From Paracoccaceae bacterium (lineage in GTDB: Bacteria > Pseudomonadota > Alphaproteobacteria > Rhodobacterales > Rhodobacteraceae), in assembly GCA_024742695.1 (NCBI GenBank), contig JANSXY010000029.1, forward strand, positions 1-44,720: a stretch of DNA of 44,720 bases, in the 5' to 3' direction. Numbering within the stretch: the first letter of the stretch is position 1; each line of letters opens with the position of its first letter. Of the stretch, positions 1 through 8,165 are shown one piece after another. The notes beneath the pieces were generated by a model that saw nothing but the letters and a program-made list of their open reading frames with translations, searched no databases and was not told the DNA's origin. Position numbers and translations under genes: made by a program.

Positions 1-1
1 G

Positions 2-280
2 GTGCCCGAGCTTGAGGCGCGCGGCCGCGTGCCGCTGGTCGATGGCCGGGCCGCGGCGGTCGCGGCGCTTGCCCGGCAGGGGCTGGGCTGGCTGGACGAG
101 GCGCGGGCCGCAGGCCTGCCGCGGGCCGCGGCCCCGGCGCTGCGCGCGGCCTGGCAGGCCGGGCCGATCCTGCGGCTGGCGGCGCGGAACCCGGACCGGG
201 TCGGGCAGGGCGCGCTCGCGCGGTCCGAGGCGGCGCGCCGCGCGGGGCTGCTCTGGCGGGCCTTGCTGGGCACCTGGTAG
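2..280 (+). CDS. C-terminal part of a probable squalene/phytoene synthase family protein (5' truncated by window edge)
   Basis: The reading frame is open from the left edge and stops at TAG 278-280, leaving about 92 codons of what is presumably a longer gene. The tail is rich in Ala, Arg and Leu and looks helical, with the stretch LRAAWQAGPILRLAARNP near its middle. From memory this resembles the last helices of the compact squalene/phytoene synthase-like proteins of Rhodobacterales, which condense or bind isoprenyl diphosphates. The Asp-rich catalytic motifs that would prove it lie outside the window. The GTG at position 2 is internal, not a demonstrated start. It converges on the MFS gene with only 3 bp between the stops. 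Confidence 0.5.
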   Translation: MPELEARGRVPLVDGRAAAVAALARQGLGWLDEARAAGLPRAAAPALRAAWQAGPILRLAARNPDRVGQGALARSEAARRAGLLWRALLGTW

Positions 281-283
281 CGG

Positions 284-1519
284 TCAGGCAGCGCGCGGCC
301 GAAGCACCAGCCAGATCAGCGAGGCGCCGGCCAGCACCAGGAACGGCAGCATCGCGAGGTTCACCGCCTGCCAGCCGGCCTCCACCCCCGCGCCGGAACA
401 GTTCATCAGCGTGCCCGATGACAGCGAGGCCGCCGTCACCCCGCCGAACACGATCAGGTCGTTCATGCCCTGCACCAGACCGCGTTCATGCGGCTGGTAG
501 GCGGTGGCGAGCATCGTCGTCGCCCCGATGAAGCCGAAGTTCCAGCCCACGCCCAGAAGCACGAGCGCGACGAAGAACTGTTCCAGCTCCACACCCGACA
601 GCGCCACCGCGCCGGCCCCGGCAAGGATGACGAGGCCAAGGCCGACGACCTTCTCGGCCCCGATCCGGGCGATGATATGGCCGGTCACGAACGAGGGTGC
701 GTACATCGCCAGCACATGCGCGGTGACCACGTCGGCGGCGTCGCCGGTCTCGAACCCGCAGCCGACGACGGCGAGCGGCGTCGAGGTCATCACCAGGTTC
801 ATCAGCGCGTAGGACACCATTGCGCAGGTGATCGCCACCGCGATCACCGGGTCGCGCAACAGCTCCATCCGGCTGCGCACCGGCAGCCGGGTTTCACCGG
901 GCGCGGGCCGGGGCGGCGGAGGCGCGTCGAGAAAGCCGATCAGCACCGCGCCCAGAAGGTTCACCGCGATGACGGCGAGATAGGTGCCGAGGAACGGGAT
1001 CACCATCGCCTCGGCCGTCAGCTTGACCAGCTGCGGCCCGCTGATCGCGGCCAGCAGCCCGCCGGCCATGACATAGGACACCGCCTTCGGGCGGAACGCC
1101 TCGGAGGCCGAATCGATCGCGGCGAAGCGGAAGAATCCCTGCGCCGACATGTACATGCCCGTCAGGAACGATCCGGCGAGGAACAGTTCGAACGAGGCGT
1201 GGTAAAGCCCCAGCGCGCCCAGCACCGCACCCGCGGTGCCGCCCGCTGTGCCGGTCCAGAACCCGGCGCGGCGGCCGTGGCGCTGCATCAGCGCCGACAG
1301 CGGCGTGGCCGACAGCATCGAGCCCAGGACGATCAGCGAGATCGGCAGCGTCGCCCAGCACGGGTTCGGCGCCAGCGTCTGGCCGGCCAGCCCGCCGATG
1401 GTGAAGATCATCGGCAGTTGCGCCCCGGCGATGCCCTGGGTGAGCACGAGCACGGCGACGTTGCGGATCGCGCGGCGGTCGTCGGCCTGCGGGGCCGTGG
1501 CGGGGGTCTGGAGCGTCAT
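284..1519 (-). CDS. MFS transporter, 12-TM type
   Basis: A 411-residue integral membrane protein with about twelve hydrophobic segments split by a basic/proline-rich cytoplasmic loop in the middle (around residues 205-225, including a [10 protein letters not shown] stretch). This is the two-bundle arrangement of the Major Facilitator Superfamily. A short basic loop after the second predicted helix (LMQRHGRRAG) matches the usual MFS loop 2-3 signature region. The ATG at 1517-1519 was chosen because translation upstream of it is low-complexity Arg-rich sequence antisense to the alkA-like gene. It is divergent from that gene, leaving 78 bp for both promoters. The substrate cannot be read from sequence; drug or metabolite efflux and sugar uptake are both possible. 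Confidence 0.8.
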   Translation of the reverse strand: MTLQTPATAPQADDRRAIRNVAVLVLTQGIAGAQLPMIFTIGGLAGQTLAPNPCWATLPISLIVLGSMLSATPLSALMQRHGRRAGFWTGTAGGTAGAVLGALGLYHASFELFLAGSFLTGMYMSAQGFFRFAAIDSASEAFRPKAVSYVMAGGLLAAISGPQLVKLTAEAMVIPFLGTYLAVIAVNLLGAVLIGFLDAPPPPRPAPGETRLPVRSRMELLRDPVIAVAITCAMVSYALMNLVMTSTPLAVVGCGFETGDAADVVTAHVLAMYAPSFVTGHIIARIGAEKVVGLGLVILAGAGAVALSGVELEQFFVALVLLGVGWNFGFIGATTMLATAYQPHERGLVQGMNDLIVFGGVTAASLSSGTLMNCSGAGVEAGWQAVNLAMLPFLVLAGASLIWLVLRPRAA

Positions 1520-1597
1520 GGCGTCCGTGATAGCGGGGCGGCGCGGGAACCGGAAGGGGGCTGGCGCGTCGCGCCGCCGTGTCGCAGGCTGGCCGTC

Positions 1598-2227
1598 ATG
1601 GCGGGGCGGATCATCGAGACGATGGCGGATGTGGCGGAGGGGACGTCGTGGCTGGCGCGCCGCGACGCCGGCATGGCGCGGGCGCTGGACTGCGCCGGCC
1701 TGCCGCCGCTGCGTCGGCGGCCCGATGGCTTTGCCGCGCTGCGCGACGCGATCTGCGGGCAGATGGTGTCCACCGCCGCGGCGCGCGCGATGATCGCCCG
1801 GCTGGACGCGGCCGGGCTGGCCGATGGCCCGGCCGTGGCGGCGGCCGGCGATGCCGCGCTCGTCGCCTGCGGCCTGTCGCGGGCAAAGGCGCGCCACCTG
1901 CGAGGAATCGCGGAAAGTGAATTCGATTTCAATTCCTTGCGCCATGTTGCGGATGCAGAGGTTCAGGCCCGCCTGGTGGCGCTGCCCGGCGTCGGGCGCT
2001 GGACGGCCGAGATCTATGCGATCACCGCGCTCGGCCGTGCCGATGTCTTCGCGCCGGGCGACCTGGCGCTGCGCGAGGCGGTGCGGCGGCTCTACGGCCT
2101 GCCCGATCGTCCGGCCGTGGCCGACCTGTCGCGGCGCGCCGCCGCCTGGTCGCCATGGCGCGCGGTTGCGGCGCGGCTGCTCTGGGCCTATTACCGCAGC
2201 GTGAGGGAACGCGAGGGGCTGGCATGA
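1598..2227 (+). CDS. DNA-3-methyladenine glycosylase II (AlkA-type, HhH-GPD)
   Basis: A 209-residue protein of the helix-hairpin-helix GPD superfamily, which flips out alkylated bases and cuts the N-glycosidic bond to start base excision repair. The hairpin LPGVGRWTAEIYAI sits at about residues 129-142, and the catalytic aspartate is D155 in FAPGDLAL, the position equivalent to the AlkA active-site Asp. It lacks the N-terminal TBP-like domain of E. coli AlkA, as many bacterial homologues do, and it has no Fe-S cysteine cluster, which argues against Nth/MutY. The start is the ATG at 1598; the frame is open much further upstream, but that part is antisense to the MFS gene. The stop overlaps the next start in ATGA (2224-2227), so the two genes are translationally coupled. 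Confidence 0.85.
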   Translation: MAGRIIETMADVAEGTSWLARRDAGMARALDCAGLPPLRRRPDGFAALRDAICGQMVSTAAARAMIARLDAAGLADGPAVAAAGDAALVACGLSRAKARHLRGIAESEFDFNSLRHVADAEVQARLVALPGVGRWTAEIYAITALGRADVFAPGDLALREAVRRLYGLPDRPAVADLSRRAAAWSPWRAVAARLLWAYYRSVREREGLA

Positions 2228-2886
2228 TCCGCAAGTTGCGCTTTGGCCGCAAGGCCGCCCGGTTCGGCACCGCCCGGTCGCTGGTCGTGTTCCTGCACGG
2301 CTACGGCGCGGACGGCGCCGACCTGCTGGGTCTGGCCGATCTGCTGGCGCCGCATCTGCCGCACACCGCCTTCGTCGCGCCGGACGCGCCGGAACCCTCG
2401 CGCGCCTCGCCCTTCGGCCGTCAATGGTTCCCGATCCCGTGGATCGACGGGTCGTCCGAGGCCGAGGCGATCGACGGGCTGGTGCGGGCGCATGCCGATC
2501 TCGACGCCTTTTTCGACGCGCGGCTGGAGGAGGAGGGGCTGGCGCCCGCGCAACTCGCCGTCTTCGGCTTCTCGCAGGGCGCTATGATGGCGCTGCACGT
2601 GTTGCCGCGCCGCGCCGAGGCGGTGGCGGCGATCGTCGCCTGTTCCGGCCGGCTGCTGGCGCCGGAGCGGCTGCCGGCGGAGGCGCGGGTGCGCCCGCCC
2701 GTCCTGCTGATGCACGGAGACCGTGACGAGGTGGTGCCGTTCGCCGACATGGGGCTGGCCGGCGATGCGCTGGTCGATGCCGGGTTCGACACGTTCGCGC
2801 ATGTGATGGAAGGCACCGGCCACGGCATCGCGCCCGACGGGATCGCCGCGGCGCTGGCGTTTCTGCGCGATCGCCTGCCGGGCTGA
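2224..2886 (+). CDS. Phospholipase/carboxylesterase family alpha/beta hydrolase
   Basis: A 220-residue cytosolic serine hydrolase of the small carboxylesterase/acyl-protein thioesterase-like family. The oxyanion strand reads VVFLHGYGADG (residues 21-31). The nucleophile is S117 in GFSQGA, the acid is D168 in HGDRDEVVP and the base is H200 in GTGHGI, so the full triad is present in the family order and spacing. There is no signal peptide. It starts at the ATG overlapping the alkA-like stop (ATGA), so it is read from the same transcript; the pairing gives no clear pathway link. The natural ester or thioester substrate is unknown. Confidence 0.85.
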   Translation: MIRKLRFGRKAARFGTARSLVVFLHGYGADGADLLGLADLLAPHLPHTAFVAPDAPEPSRASPFGRQWFPIPWIDGSSEAEAIDGLVRAHADLDAFFDARLEEEGLAPAQLAVFGFSQGAMMALHVLPRRAEAVAAIVACSGRLLAPERLPAEARVRPPVLLMHGDRDEVVPFADMGLAGDALVDAGFDTFAHVMEGTGHGIAPDGIAAALAFLRDRLPG

Positions 2887-2988
2887 CCGGGCGCGCCGTT
2901 GCCGCGCTGCGGCGACGCTGTGGATAACGTCATATCCCTGTCACCGACTCTGGCTAGTCCTGCGGCCATGGCACGCAGATCGCGGGGG

Positions 2989-3016
2989 TTGCCTGCCCTT
3001 GACCGCGATATATAGT
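2989..3016 (+). promoter_or_regulatory. Putative sigma-70 promoter for the HNH gene
   Basis: TTGCCT (2989-2994), a 16-bp spacer and TATAGT (3011-3016) lie about 70 bp upstream of the HNH start, in a locally AT-richer patch (gatatatagt) that stands out in this GC-rich sequence. This is by inspection only. Confidence 0.45.
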
Positions 3017-3086
3017 GGGTCTTGGCTGGGGCGGGGCTCCCGCCCTGGAACCGGGACGGTCAGCCAGGGCGAAGACGGAGTCACGC

Positions 3087-3671
3087 ATGGACGGCGATTT
3101 CAGGACGAGTTTCGTACGCGAGCCGGCGGCGCTGAAACACTTCCCCGCGCTTGTCCTCAATGCCGACTACCGCCCGCTCAGCTATTATCCCCTGTCGCTG
3201 TGGCCCTGGCAGGAGGCGATCAAGGCGGTTTTCCTCGAACGGGTCAGCATTCTCGCGGAATACGAGGAGGTCGTGCGCAGCCAGCAGATGGCGATGCGGA
3301 TCCCCTCGGTGGTGGTGCTGAAGGAATTCGTGCAGCCGCAGAAACGTGTCGCCTTCACCCGGTTCAACCTGTTTCTGCGTGACGGGTTCTGCTGCCAGTA
3401 CTGCGGCGCGCGGGGCGATCTGACCTTCGATCACGTGGTGCCGCGCGCCCGCGGCGGGGTGACGAGCTGGGAAAACGTCGTCGCCGCCTGTTCGCCGTGC
3501 AACCTGCGCAAGGGGTCGAAATCGCTCAAGCAGGTCAACATGCGCCTGCGCCGCCCGCCGCGCCGCCCGACGGCGGAGGAGATGCAGCAGGTCGGCCGGC
3601 GGTTCCCGCCGGGCTACCTGCATGACAGCTGGCTCGATTTCCTCTACTGGGACGCCGAGCTGGAGGCCTGA
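3087..3671 (+). CDS. HNH endonuclease family protein
   Basis: A 194-residue protein with a C-terminal HNH nuclease core. The zinc-type cysteine pairs are C103-x2-C106 (CQYCG) and C135-x2-C138 (CSPCN), the catalytic DH is D115-H116 in FDHVVPRARGG, and the asparagine is N130 in WENVVAAC. The N-terminal 90 residues (LVLNADYRPLSYYPLS onward) are the conserved extension found in the housekeeping-type HNH proteins of alphaproteobacteria, whose cellular role is not established. The ATG at 3087 was chosen because it begins the conserved block; the frame is open 24 codons further up, through promoter-like sequence. It stands alone with its own probable promoter. Nothing nearby suggests restriction or phage linkage. 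Confidence 0.85.
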   Translation: MDGDFRTSFVREPAALKHFPALVLNADYRPLSYYPLSLWPWQEAIKAVFLERVSILAEYEEVVRSQQMAMRIPSVVVLKEFVQPQKRVAFTRFNLFLRDGFCCQYCGARGDLTFDHVVPRARGGVTSWENVVAACSPCNLRKGSKSLKQVNMRLRRPPRRPTAEEMQQVGRRFPPGYLHDSWLDFLYWDAELEA

Positions 3672-3734
3672 GCGGCCCTTGCGCGCGACGCGGGCGGGCG
3701 ACACTGTGGCGGCAGCCGCAACCGGAGCCGTCCG

Positions 3735-4697
3735 ATGACCGCCGATCCTTTCTTCCAGCCGATCCCGGGCATGACACTGCCGCGCTTCGCCGGGGTGCCG
3801 ACCTTCATGCGCCTGCCGCTGGTCGAACCTGGCCATCCGCGCCGCGGCGATGTCCAGATCGGCCTTGTGGGCCTGCCCTGGGATGGCGGCACCTCGAACC
3901 GGCCCGGCGCCCGACACGGGCCGCGGGCACTGCGCGACGCCTCGACGATGGTGCGCGCGCAGCATCCGGTGAGCGGGCTGAGGCCGTTCGAGACCGCGCG
4001 CTGCGCCGATCTGGGCGATATCGGGCCGAACCCGGTGGACCTGGGCGACACGCTGGCCCGGATCGAGACGGCGATGGCCGGGCTCAGGGCCGAGGGTATC
4101 CGGCCCTTGTCGGTGGGCGGCGATCACCTGTGCACCCTGCCGGTGCTGCGCGGGCTGGCGCGGGGCGCCGCGCCGCTGGGGCTGGTGCATTTCGACAGCC
4201 ACACCGATCTCTTCCCGGCCTATTTCGGCGGCACCGCCCTGACCCACGGCAACCCGTTCCGGGTGGCGGTGGAAGAGGGCCTGATCGATCCCAGGCGCAC
4301 GATCCAGATCGGCATCCGCGGCACCGCCTATGACAGCGCCGACCGCGATTTCGCGAAGGCCCACGGCATCCGCATCGTGACGATCGAGGAGTTCTTCGCG
4401 CGTGGCGCCGCCGATGTCATGGCCGAGGCGCGCGACCTTCTGGGCGACCGGCCGGCCTTTTGTTCCTACGACATCGACTTCGTCGACCCGGCCTTCGCGC
4501 CGGGCACCGGCACGCCCGAGGTCGGCGGGCCGAATTCCTTCCAGGCGCTGGAGGTGGTGCGCGGCATCGCCGGGCTGAACATCGTGGCCGCGGACCTGGT
4601 GGAAGTGTCGCCGCCCTTCGACCTGGGCGGCGGCACGGCGTGGCTGGGCGCCTCGATCCTGTTCGAGATGCTCTGCGTGATGGCCGAGGCGATCTGA
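3735..4697 (+). CDS. Agmatinase-family ureohydrolase (SpeB-like)
   Basis: A 320-residue manganese hydrolase of the arginase/agmatinase family, which cleaves urea from a guanidino compound. All six expected metal ligands are present: H131 in SVGGDH, D154/H156/D158 in FDSHTD, and D246/D248 in SYDIDFVDP, followed by the agmatinase-type PGTGTPEVGG loop. Agmatine to putrescine is the usual reaction, but guanidinobutyrate and guanidinopropionate hydrolases share these motifs, so the substrate is not fixed. It is monocistronic, 63 bp after the HNH gene, and is followed by the promoter of the bfd-bfr pair. No polyamine genes adjoin it here. Confidence 0.88.
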   Translation: MTADPFFQPIPGMTLPRFAGVPTFMRLPLVEPGHPRRGDVQIGLVGLPWDGGTSNRPGARHGPRALRDASTMVRAQHPVSGLRPFETARCADLGDIGPNPVDLGDTLARIETAMAGLRAEGIRPLSVGGDHLCTLPVLRGLARGAAPLGLVHFDSHTDLFPAYFGGTALTHGNPFRVAVEEGLIDPRRTIQIGIRGTAYDSADRDFAKAHGIRIVTIEEFFARGAADVMAEARDLLGDRPAFCSYDIDFVDPAFAPGTGTPEVGGPNSFQALEVVRGIAGLNIVAADLVEVSPPFDLGGGTAWLGASILFEMLCVMAEAI

Positions 4698-4725
4698 CGG
4701 ACCGGATCGGATGTCGTCACTATTG

Positions 4726-4755
4726 TTGACATCTTGAGTCAGGAAAGGCTAGCAT
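4726..4755 (+). promoter_or_regulatory. Putative promoter of bfd-bfr
   Basis: TTGACA (4726-4731), an exact -35 consensus, is followed by an 18-bp spacer and TAGCAT (4750-4755). The predicted start of transcription falls inside the palindrome at 4756-4774, about 80 bp before the bfd start. Confidence 0.6.
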
Positions 4756-4774
4756 CCCGACTGAATTAGTCGGG
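4756..4774. promoter_or_regulatory. Perfect palindromic operator at the bfd-bfr promoter
   Basis: The 19-bp sequence CCCGACTGAATTAGTCGGG has perfect 7-bp arms around GAATT and directly abuts the -10 element, so a bound protein would cover the transcription start. Its position in front of iron-storage genes suggests an iron-responsive repressor (Irr, RirA or IscR-like regulators are known in this order). Which one is inference, since no regulator gene is in the window. A rho-independent terminator is unlikely because no T-run follows. Confidence 0.55.
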
Positions 4775-4837
4775 AAATGCGGGCGTGATAGAAACGATAA
4801 CGCCGCGGCGACCCGACGAACAAGCGAGGTCGCGGGC

Positions 4838-5104
4838 ATGATCGTCTGCCACTGCCAACAGATCGCCGATCACGAGATTCGCGCCGCGGTCGACTGGATG
4901 CGCGCCGCTGATCCCGACACCCTGATTACCCCCGGCAAGGTCTATCACGCGCTCGGCAAGCGGGCCGACTGCGGCGGCTGCATGCCACTGTTTCTCGACA
5001 CGATGCGCGCCTGTCGGAGCTTCGGGGTACCCGCGGCGACGTCGTACGCGACCGTTCCTATCCTGCGCAGCGCGAAAGGAGGCCTGAATGAAGGGCGAAG
5101 CTAA
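4838..5104 (+). CDS. bfd: Bacterioferritin-associated ferredoxin
   Basis: An 88-residue [2Fe-2S] protein that reduces bacterioferritin haem to release stored iron. The cluster ligands are C4 and C6 in MIVCHC and C45 and C48 in DCGGC, the BFD-type Fer2 arrangement. The spacing between the two pairs is 38 residues, slightly longer than in the E. coli protein, and the C-terminal tail after C48 is also extended. The last 17 nt overlap the start of bfr and contain its Shine-Dalgarno sequence upstream, so the two are translationally coupled. This linkage confirms the assignment. Confidence 0.9.
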   Translation: MIVCHCQQIADHEIRAAVDWMRAADPDTLITPGKVYHALGKRADCGGCMPLFLDTMRACRSFGVPAATSYATVPILRSAKGGLNEGRS

Positions 5105-5573
5105 GGTCATCGAGTATCTCAACGCGGCCCTCAGGTCGGAACTCACGGCGGTCAGCCAGTACTGGTTGCACTACCGGCTTCAGGAGGATTGGGGCTTTGG
5201 CCATCTCGCCGACAAGTCGCGCGCGGAAAGCGTCGAGGAGATGCATCACGCCGACCGGCTGATCGCGCGGATCATTTTCCTCGAAGGCCACCCGAACCTG
5301 CAAAAGCTCGATCCGCTGCGGATCGGCCAGACCCTGCGCGAGACGCTGGAATGCGACCTTGCCGGCGAGCATGACGCCCGCAGCCTCTACATCGAGGCGC
5401 GGCAGCATTGCGACGCTGTCGGCGACTATGTCAGCCGCGCCCTGTTCGACGAGCTGATCGCCGACGAGGAGGGGCATATCGATTTCCTCGAAACCCAGCT
5501 CGACCTCTACGACAAGCTGGGCGAGGAGCGCTATGGCCTGCTGAACGCCAAGCCGGCGAGCCAGGCGGAATAG
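5088..5573 (+). CDS. bfr: Bacterioferritin
   Basis: A 161-residue haem-containing ferritin, the family's normal length. It forms 24-mer shells that oxidise and store iron. All ferroxidase ligands sit at the canonical numbers: E18, E51, H54, E94, E127 and H130. M52, the haem axial ligand, is also present, so this is a true Bfr rather than a plain ferritin. A near-perfect ribosome site AAAGGAGG (5075-5082) lies within bfd, five bases before the ATG. It is co-transcribed with bfd from the promoter/operator at 4726-4774, so expression is probably iron-controlled. Confidence 0.95.
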   Translation: MKGEAKVIEYLNAALRSELTAVSQYWLHYRLQEDWGFGHLADKSRAESVEEMHHADRLIARIIFLEGHPNLQKLDPLRIGQTLRETLECDLAGEHDARSLYIEARQHCDAVGDYVSRALFDELIADEEGHIDFLETQLDLYDKLGEERYGLLNAKPASQAE

Positions 5574-5592
5574 GCGGAACCGCGCGCGGCGC

Positions 5593-6570
5593 TCAGGGGA
5601 TCAGCACCGTCGAGCCGGTGGTCCGGCGCGCCTCCAGCGCGCGATGCGCCTCGGCCACCTCGGCCAGCGGGAACCGCTGGTCGATCCGGATCGTCACCGC
5701 GCCGGATGTCACCTTGTCGAACAACTCCCGCGCCATCTGCTGGCAGGTGGCGTGATCGGCGATATGGGTGAACAGCGTCGGCCGGGTGATCTTGAGCGAG
5801 CCCTTGGCGCCCAGCACGCCGATGTTGAACGGCGGCACCGCGCCCGAAGCATTGCCGAAGGAGATCATCATGCCCAGCGGGCGCAGGCAGTCGAGCGAGC
5901 CCTCGAACGTGTCCTTGCCGACCGAATCCATCACCGCGTCGACGCCGCGACCGCCGGTCAGTTCCCTGACGCGGGCCACGAAATCCTCGCTGCGGTAGTT
6001 GATCGCCGCCTCGGCCCCGTGATCGAGGGCGAGTTGGCATTTCTCGTCCGACCCGGCGGTGGCGATCAGCCGGATGCCTTCCGACCGCGCCCATTGGCAG
6101 GCGATCAGCCCGACGCCGCCGGCCGCGGCATGAAACAGCACGGTGTCGCCCTTGCCGATCGGCACGGTGCGCCGGAACAGGTAATTCACCGTCAACCCCT
6201 TGAGCATCATCGCCGCGCCGTCCTCGAAGGAGATGCCGTCGGGCAGCGGGCAGACCTGGGCGGCGGGCATCACCCGCGCGTCGCAATAGGCGCCCGGCGG
6301 CTGCGCGGCATAGGCGGCCCGGTCGCCGGGCTTCAGATGGGTCACGCCGGCCCCCACCGCCTCGACCACCCCGGCGGCCTCCATCCCCAGCGCGGCGGGC
6401 AGGGTCATCGGGTAAAGCCCGGTGCGCTGGTAGACGTCGATGAAGTTCAGGCCGACCGCGTGATGCCGGATGCGAATCTCGCCGGGACCGGGATCGCCGA
6501 TCTCGACGGTTTCGATCCGAAACTGCTCTGGCCCGCCGTGGGCCTCGATAATCGCGCGCCGTGTCTGCAT
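5593..6570 (-). CDS. NADPH:quinone oxidoreductase (zinc-independent MDR family)
   Basis: A 325-residue medium-chain dehydrogenase/reductase of the quinone oxidoreductase group, which reduces quinones or enones with NADPH. The N-terminal GroES-like domain contains VGLNFIDVYQRTGLYP, the hallmark of QOR proteins, and no zinc-binding Cys/His set. The Rossmann motif AAAGGVGL lies near residue 150. The ATG at 6568-6570 is preceded on its strand by a GGAGG-like site and begins the conserved MQTRRAIIEAHGGPE; thirteen extra codons upstream look non-conserved. It converges on bfr (19 bp) and diverges from zwf, sharing a 140-bp control region. Confidence 0.88.
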   Translation of the reverse strand: MQTRRAIIEAHGGPEQFRIETVEIGDPGPGEIRIRHHAVGLNFIDVYQRTGLYPMTLPAALGMEAAGVVEAVGAGVTHLKPGDRAAYAAQPPGAYCDARVMPAAQVCPLPDGISFEDGAAMMLKGLTVNYLFRRTVPIGKGDTVLFHAAAGGVGLIACQWARSEGIRLIATAGSDEKCQLALDHGAEAAINYRSEDFVARVRELTGGRGVDAVMDSVGKDTFEGSLDCLRPLGMMISFGNASGAVPPFNIGVLGAKGSLKITRPTLFTHIADHATCQQMARELFDKVTSGAVTIRIDQRFPLAEVAEAHRALEARRTTGSTVLIP

Positions 6571-6677
6571 GACCGCCTCCCTGATGTCGCAGGCTGCAGC
6601 CTGCCGCATTGTGCACGACTCTGGAAGGGGGCGGGCGCGGGGTGCTAGACTTGACGGGTGCGTTGCGGTAGGTGAGC

Positions 6678-6697
6678 TTCCGTTAGCGCTAACGGAA
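6678..6697. promoter_or_regulatory. 20-bp perfect palindrome, LacI-family-type operator upstream of zwf
   Basis: TTCCGTTAGCGCTAACGGAA is a perfect palindrome centred on CG, ending 13 bp before the zwf start. A TTGACG (6651-6656) upstream could be the -35 element, which would put the palindrome over the -10/start region. The GTTAGCGCTAAC core is typical of sugar-responsive LacI-family operators, so carbon-source control of zwf-pgl-pgi is likely. No LacI-type gene is in the window. Confidence 0.65.
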
Positions 6698-6710
6698 AGC
6701 GGAGCGGTCC

Positions 6711-8165
6711 ATGGTCTCGCGCGTCATTCCCGTCGATCCGTTCGACCTCGTGATCTTCGGGGCGACCGGCGATCTTGCCCGGCGCAAGATCCTGCCGGGC
6801 CTCTACCGCCGTTTTCTCGACGGGCAGATGCCGCCCGAGGCGCGAGTGATCGGCGCGGCGCGCAGCGCGATGGAAACCCCGGCCTTCCGCGAGGAAGTGC
6901 GTGCCGCCATCGACGAGTTCGTCGCCCCCGCGCGGCAGGACGCGACGCGGATCGCGGAGTTCCTCGATCGGCTGCACTACGTGCCGATCGACGCCAAGGG
7001 CGATACCGGCTGGCCGGAACTGGCGGCGCAGATGCGGCCGGGTCATGTGCAGGCCTTCTATTTCTCGGTAGCGCCCTCGCTCTTCGGCGCCCTGGCCGAA
7101 CGGCTGCACCGGCACGGGATCGCCGGGTCCGAGGCGCGGATCGTCGTCGAGAAGCCGTTCGGGCGCGACCTTGCCACGGCGCAGGATCTGAACCGTACGC
7201 TGGCCGCGCATTTCGAGGAGCGGCAGATCTACCGGATCGACCATTACCTCGGCAAGGAGACGGTGCAGAACCTGATGGCGGTGCGGTTCGCCAACATCCT
7301 GTTCGAACCGCTGTGGAATGCGCAATTCGTCGACCACGTGCAGATCACGGTGGCCGAGACGGTGGGCGTGGACGGGCGGGGGGCCTATTACGACACCTCC
7401 GGCGCGATGCGGGACATGGTGCAGAATCACCTGATGCAGCTTCTGTGCCTGATCGCGATGGAACCGCCCTACTGCTTCGAACCCGACGCGGTGCGCGACG
7501 AGAAGCTGAAGGTGATCCGGGCCCTCGACCCGGTCGATCCGGGCGACATCGTGCGCGGCCAGTATCGCGGGACCGGGCCGGACGACGGCTATCTCGATCA
7601 CGCGGGAAACCCTGACAGCCGCACCGAAAGCTATGTCGCGCTGAAGGTGCATGTGTCGAACTGGCGCTGGAAGGGCACGCCGTTCTACCTGCGTACCGGC
7701 AAGCGGCTGCGGGCGCGCACCTCGGAGATCGCGGTGGTGTTCAAGGAACCGCCGCATTCGATCTTCGGCGAGGCCGAACGCTGGCGCGAGAACGTGCTGG
7801 CGATCCGGTTGCAGCCGAACGAGGGGATGAACATGACGGTGATGATCAAGGAGCCGGGGCCGGGCGGCATGCGGCTGACCGAGGTGCCGCTGGACATGTC
7901 CTTCGCCGAGGCGCTTGGCGAAAGCGGCACGGACATTCCGGATGCCTACGAGCGGCTGATCATGGACGTGATCCGCGGCAACCAGACGCTGTTCATGCGC
8001 GGCGACGAGGTGGAGGCCGCCTGGGCCTGGACCGATCCGGTGATCGCCGCCTGGGAAAGCCGCGGCGACCGCCCGAAACCCTATGACGCGGGCTCCAGCG
8101 GGCCGGAGGACGCGCTGATGCTTCTGCATCGCGATGGCCGGCGCTGGCGCGAGATTCGGGCATGA
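6711..8165 (+). CDS. zwf: Glucose-6-phosphate 1-dehydrogenase
   Basis: A 484-residue protein, the normal length for bacterial G6PD, which oxidises glucose 6-phosphate to 6-phosphogluconolactone and feeds the Entner-Doudoroff and pentose phosphate routes. The N-terminal nucleotide-binding motif is VIFGATGDLARRKILPGLY, followed by EKPFGRD and the active-site segment YRIDHYLGKETVQN. The C-terminal GTPFYLRTGKRL is the conserved substrate/cofactor region. The start ATG follows GGAG (6701-6704). Its stop overlaps the pgl start (ATGA at 8162-8165), and pgi follows, giving a compact zwf-pgl-pgi operon. Confidence 0.97.
   Translation: MVSRVIPVDPFDLVIFGATGDLARRKILPGLYRRFLDGQMPPEARVIGAARSAMETPAFREEVRAAIDEFVAPARQDATRIAEFLDRLHYVPIDAKGDTGWPELAAQMRPGHVQAFYFSVAPSLFGALAERLHRHGIAGSEARIVVEKPFGRDLATAQDLNRTLAAHFEERQIYRIDHYLGKETVQNLMAVRFANILFEPLWNAQFVDHVQITVAETVGVDGRGAYYDTSGAMRDMVQNHLMQLLCLIAMEPPYCFEPDAVRDEKLKVIRALDPVDPGDIVRGQYRGTGPDDGYLDHAGNPDSRTESYVALKVHVSNWRWKGTPFYLRTGKRLRARTSEIAVVFKEPPHSIFGEAERWRENVLAIRLQPNEGMNMTVMIKEPGPGGMRLTEVPLDMSFAEALGESGTDIPDAYERLIMDVIRGNQTLFMRGDEVEAAWAWTDPVIAAWESRGDRPKPYDAGSSGPEDALMLLHRDGRRWREIRA

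Noticed and set aside
488-1597. Long plus-strand open frame leading into the alkA-like gene
   Set aside because: The upstream 370 codons are His/Arg/Asp-rich and antisense to the MFS transporter; only the part from 1598 has family motifs.
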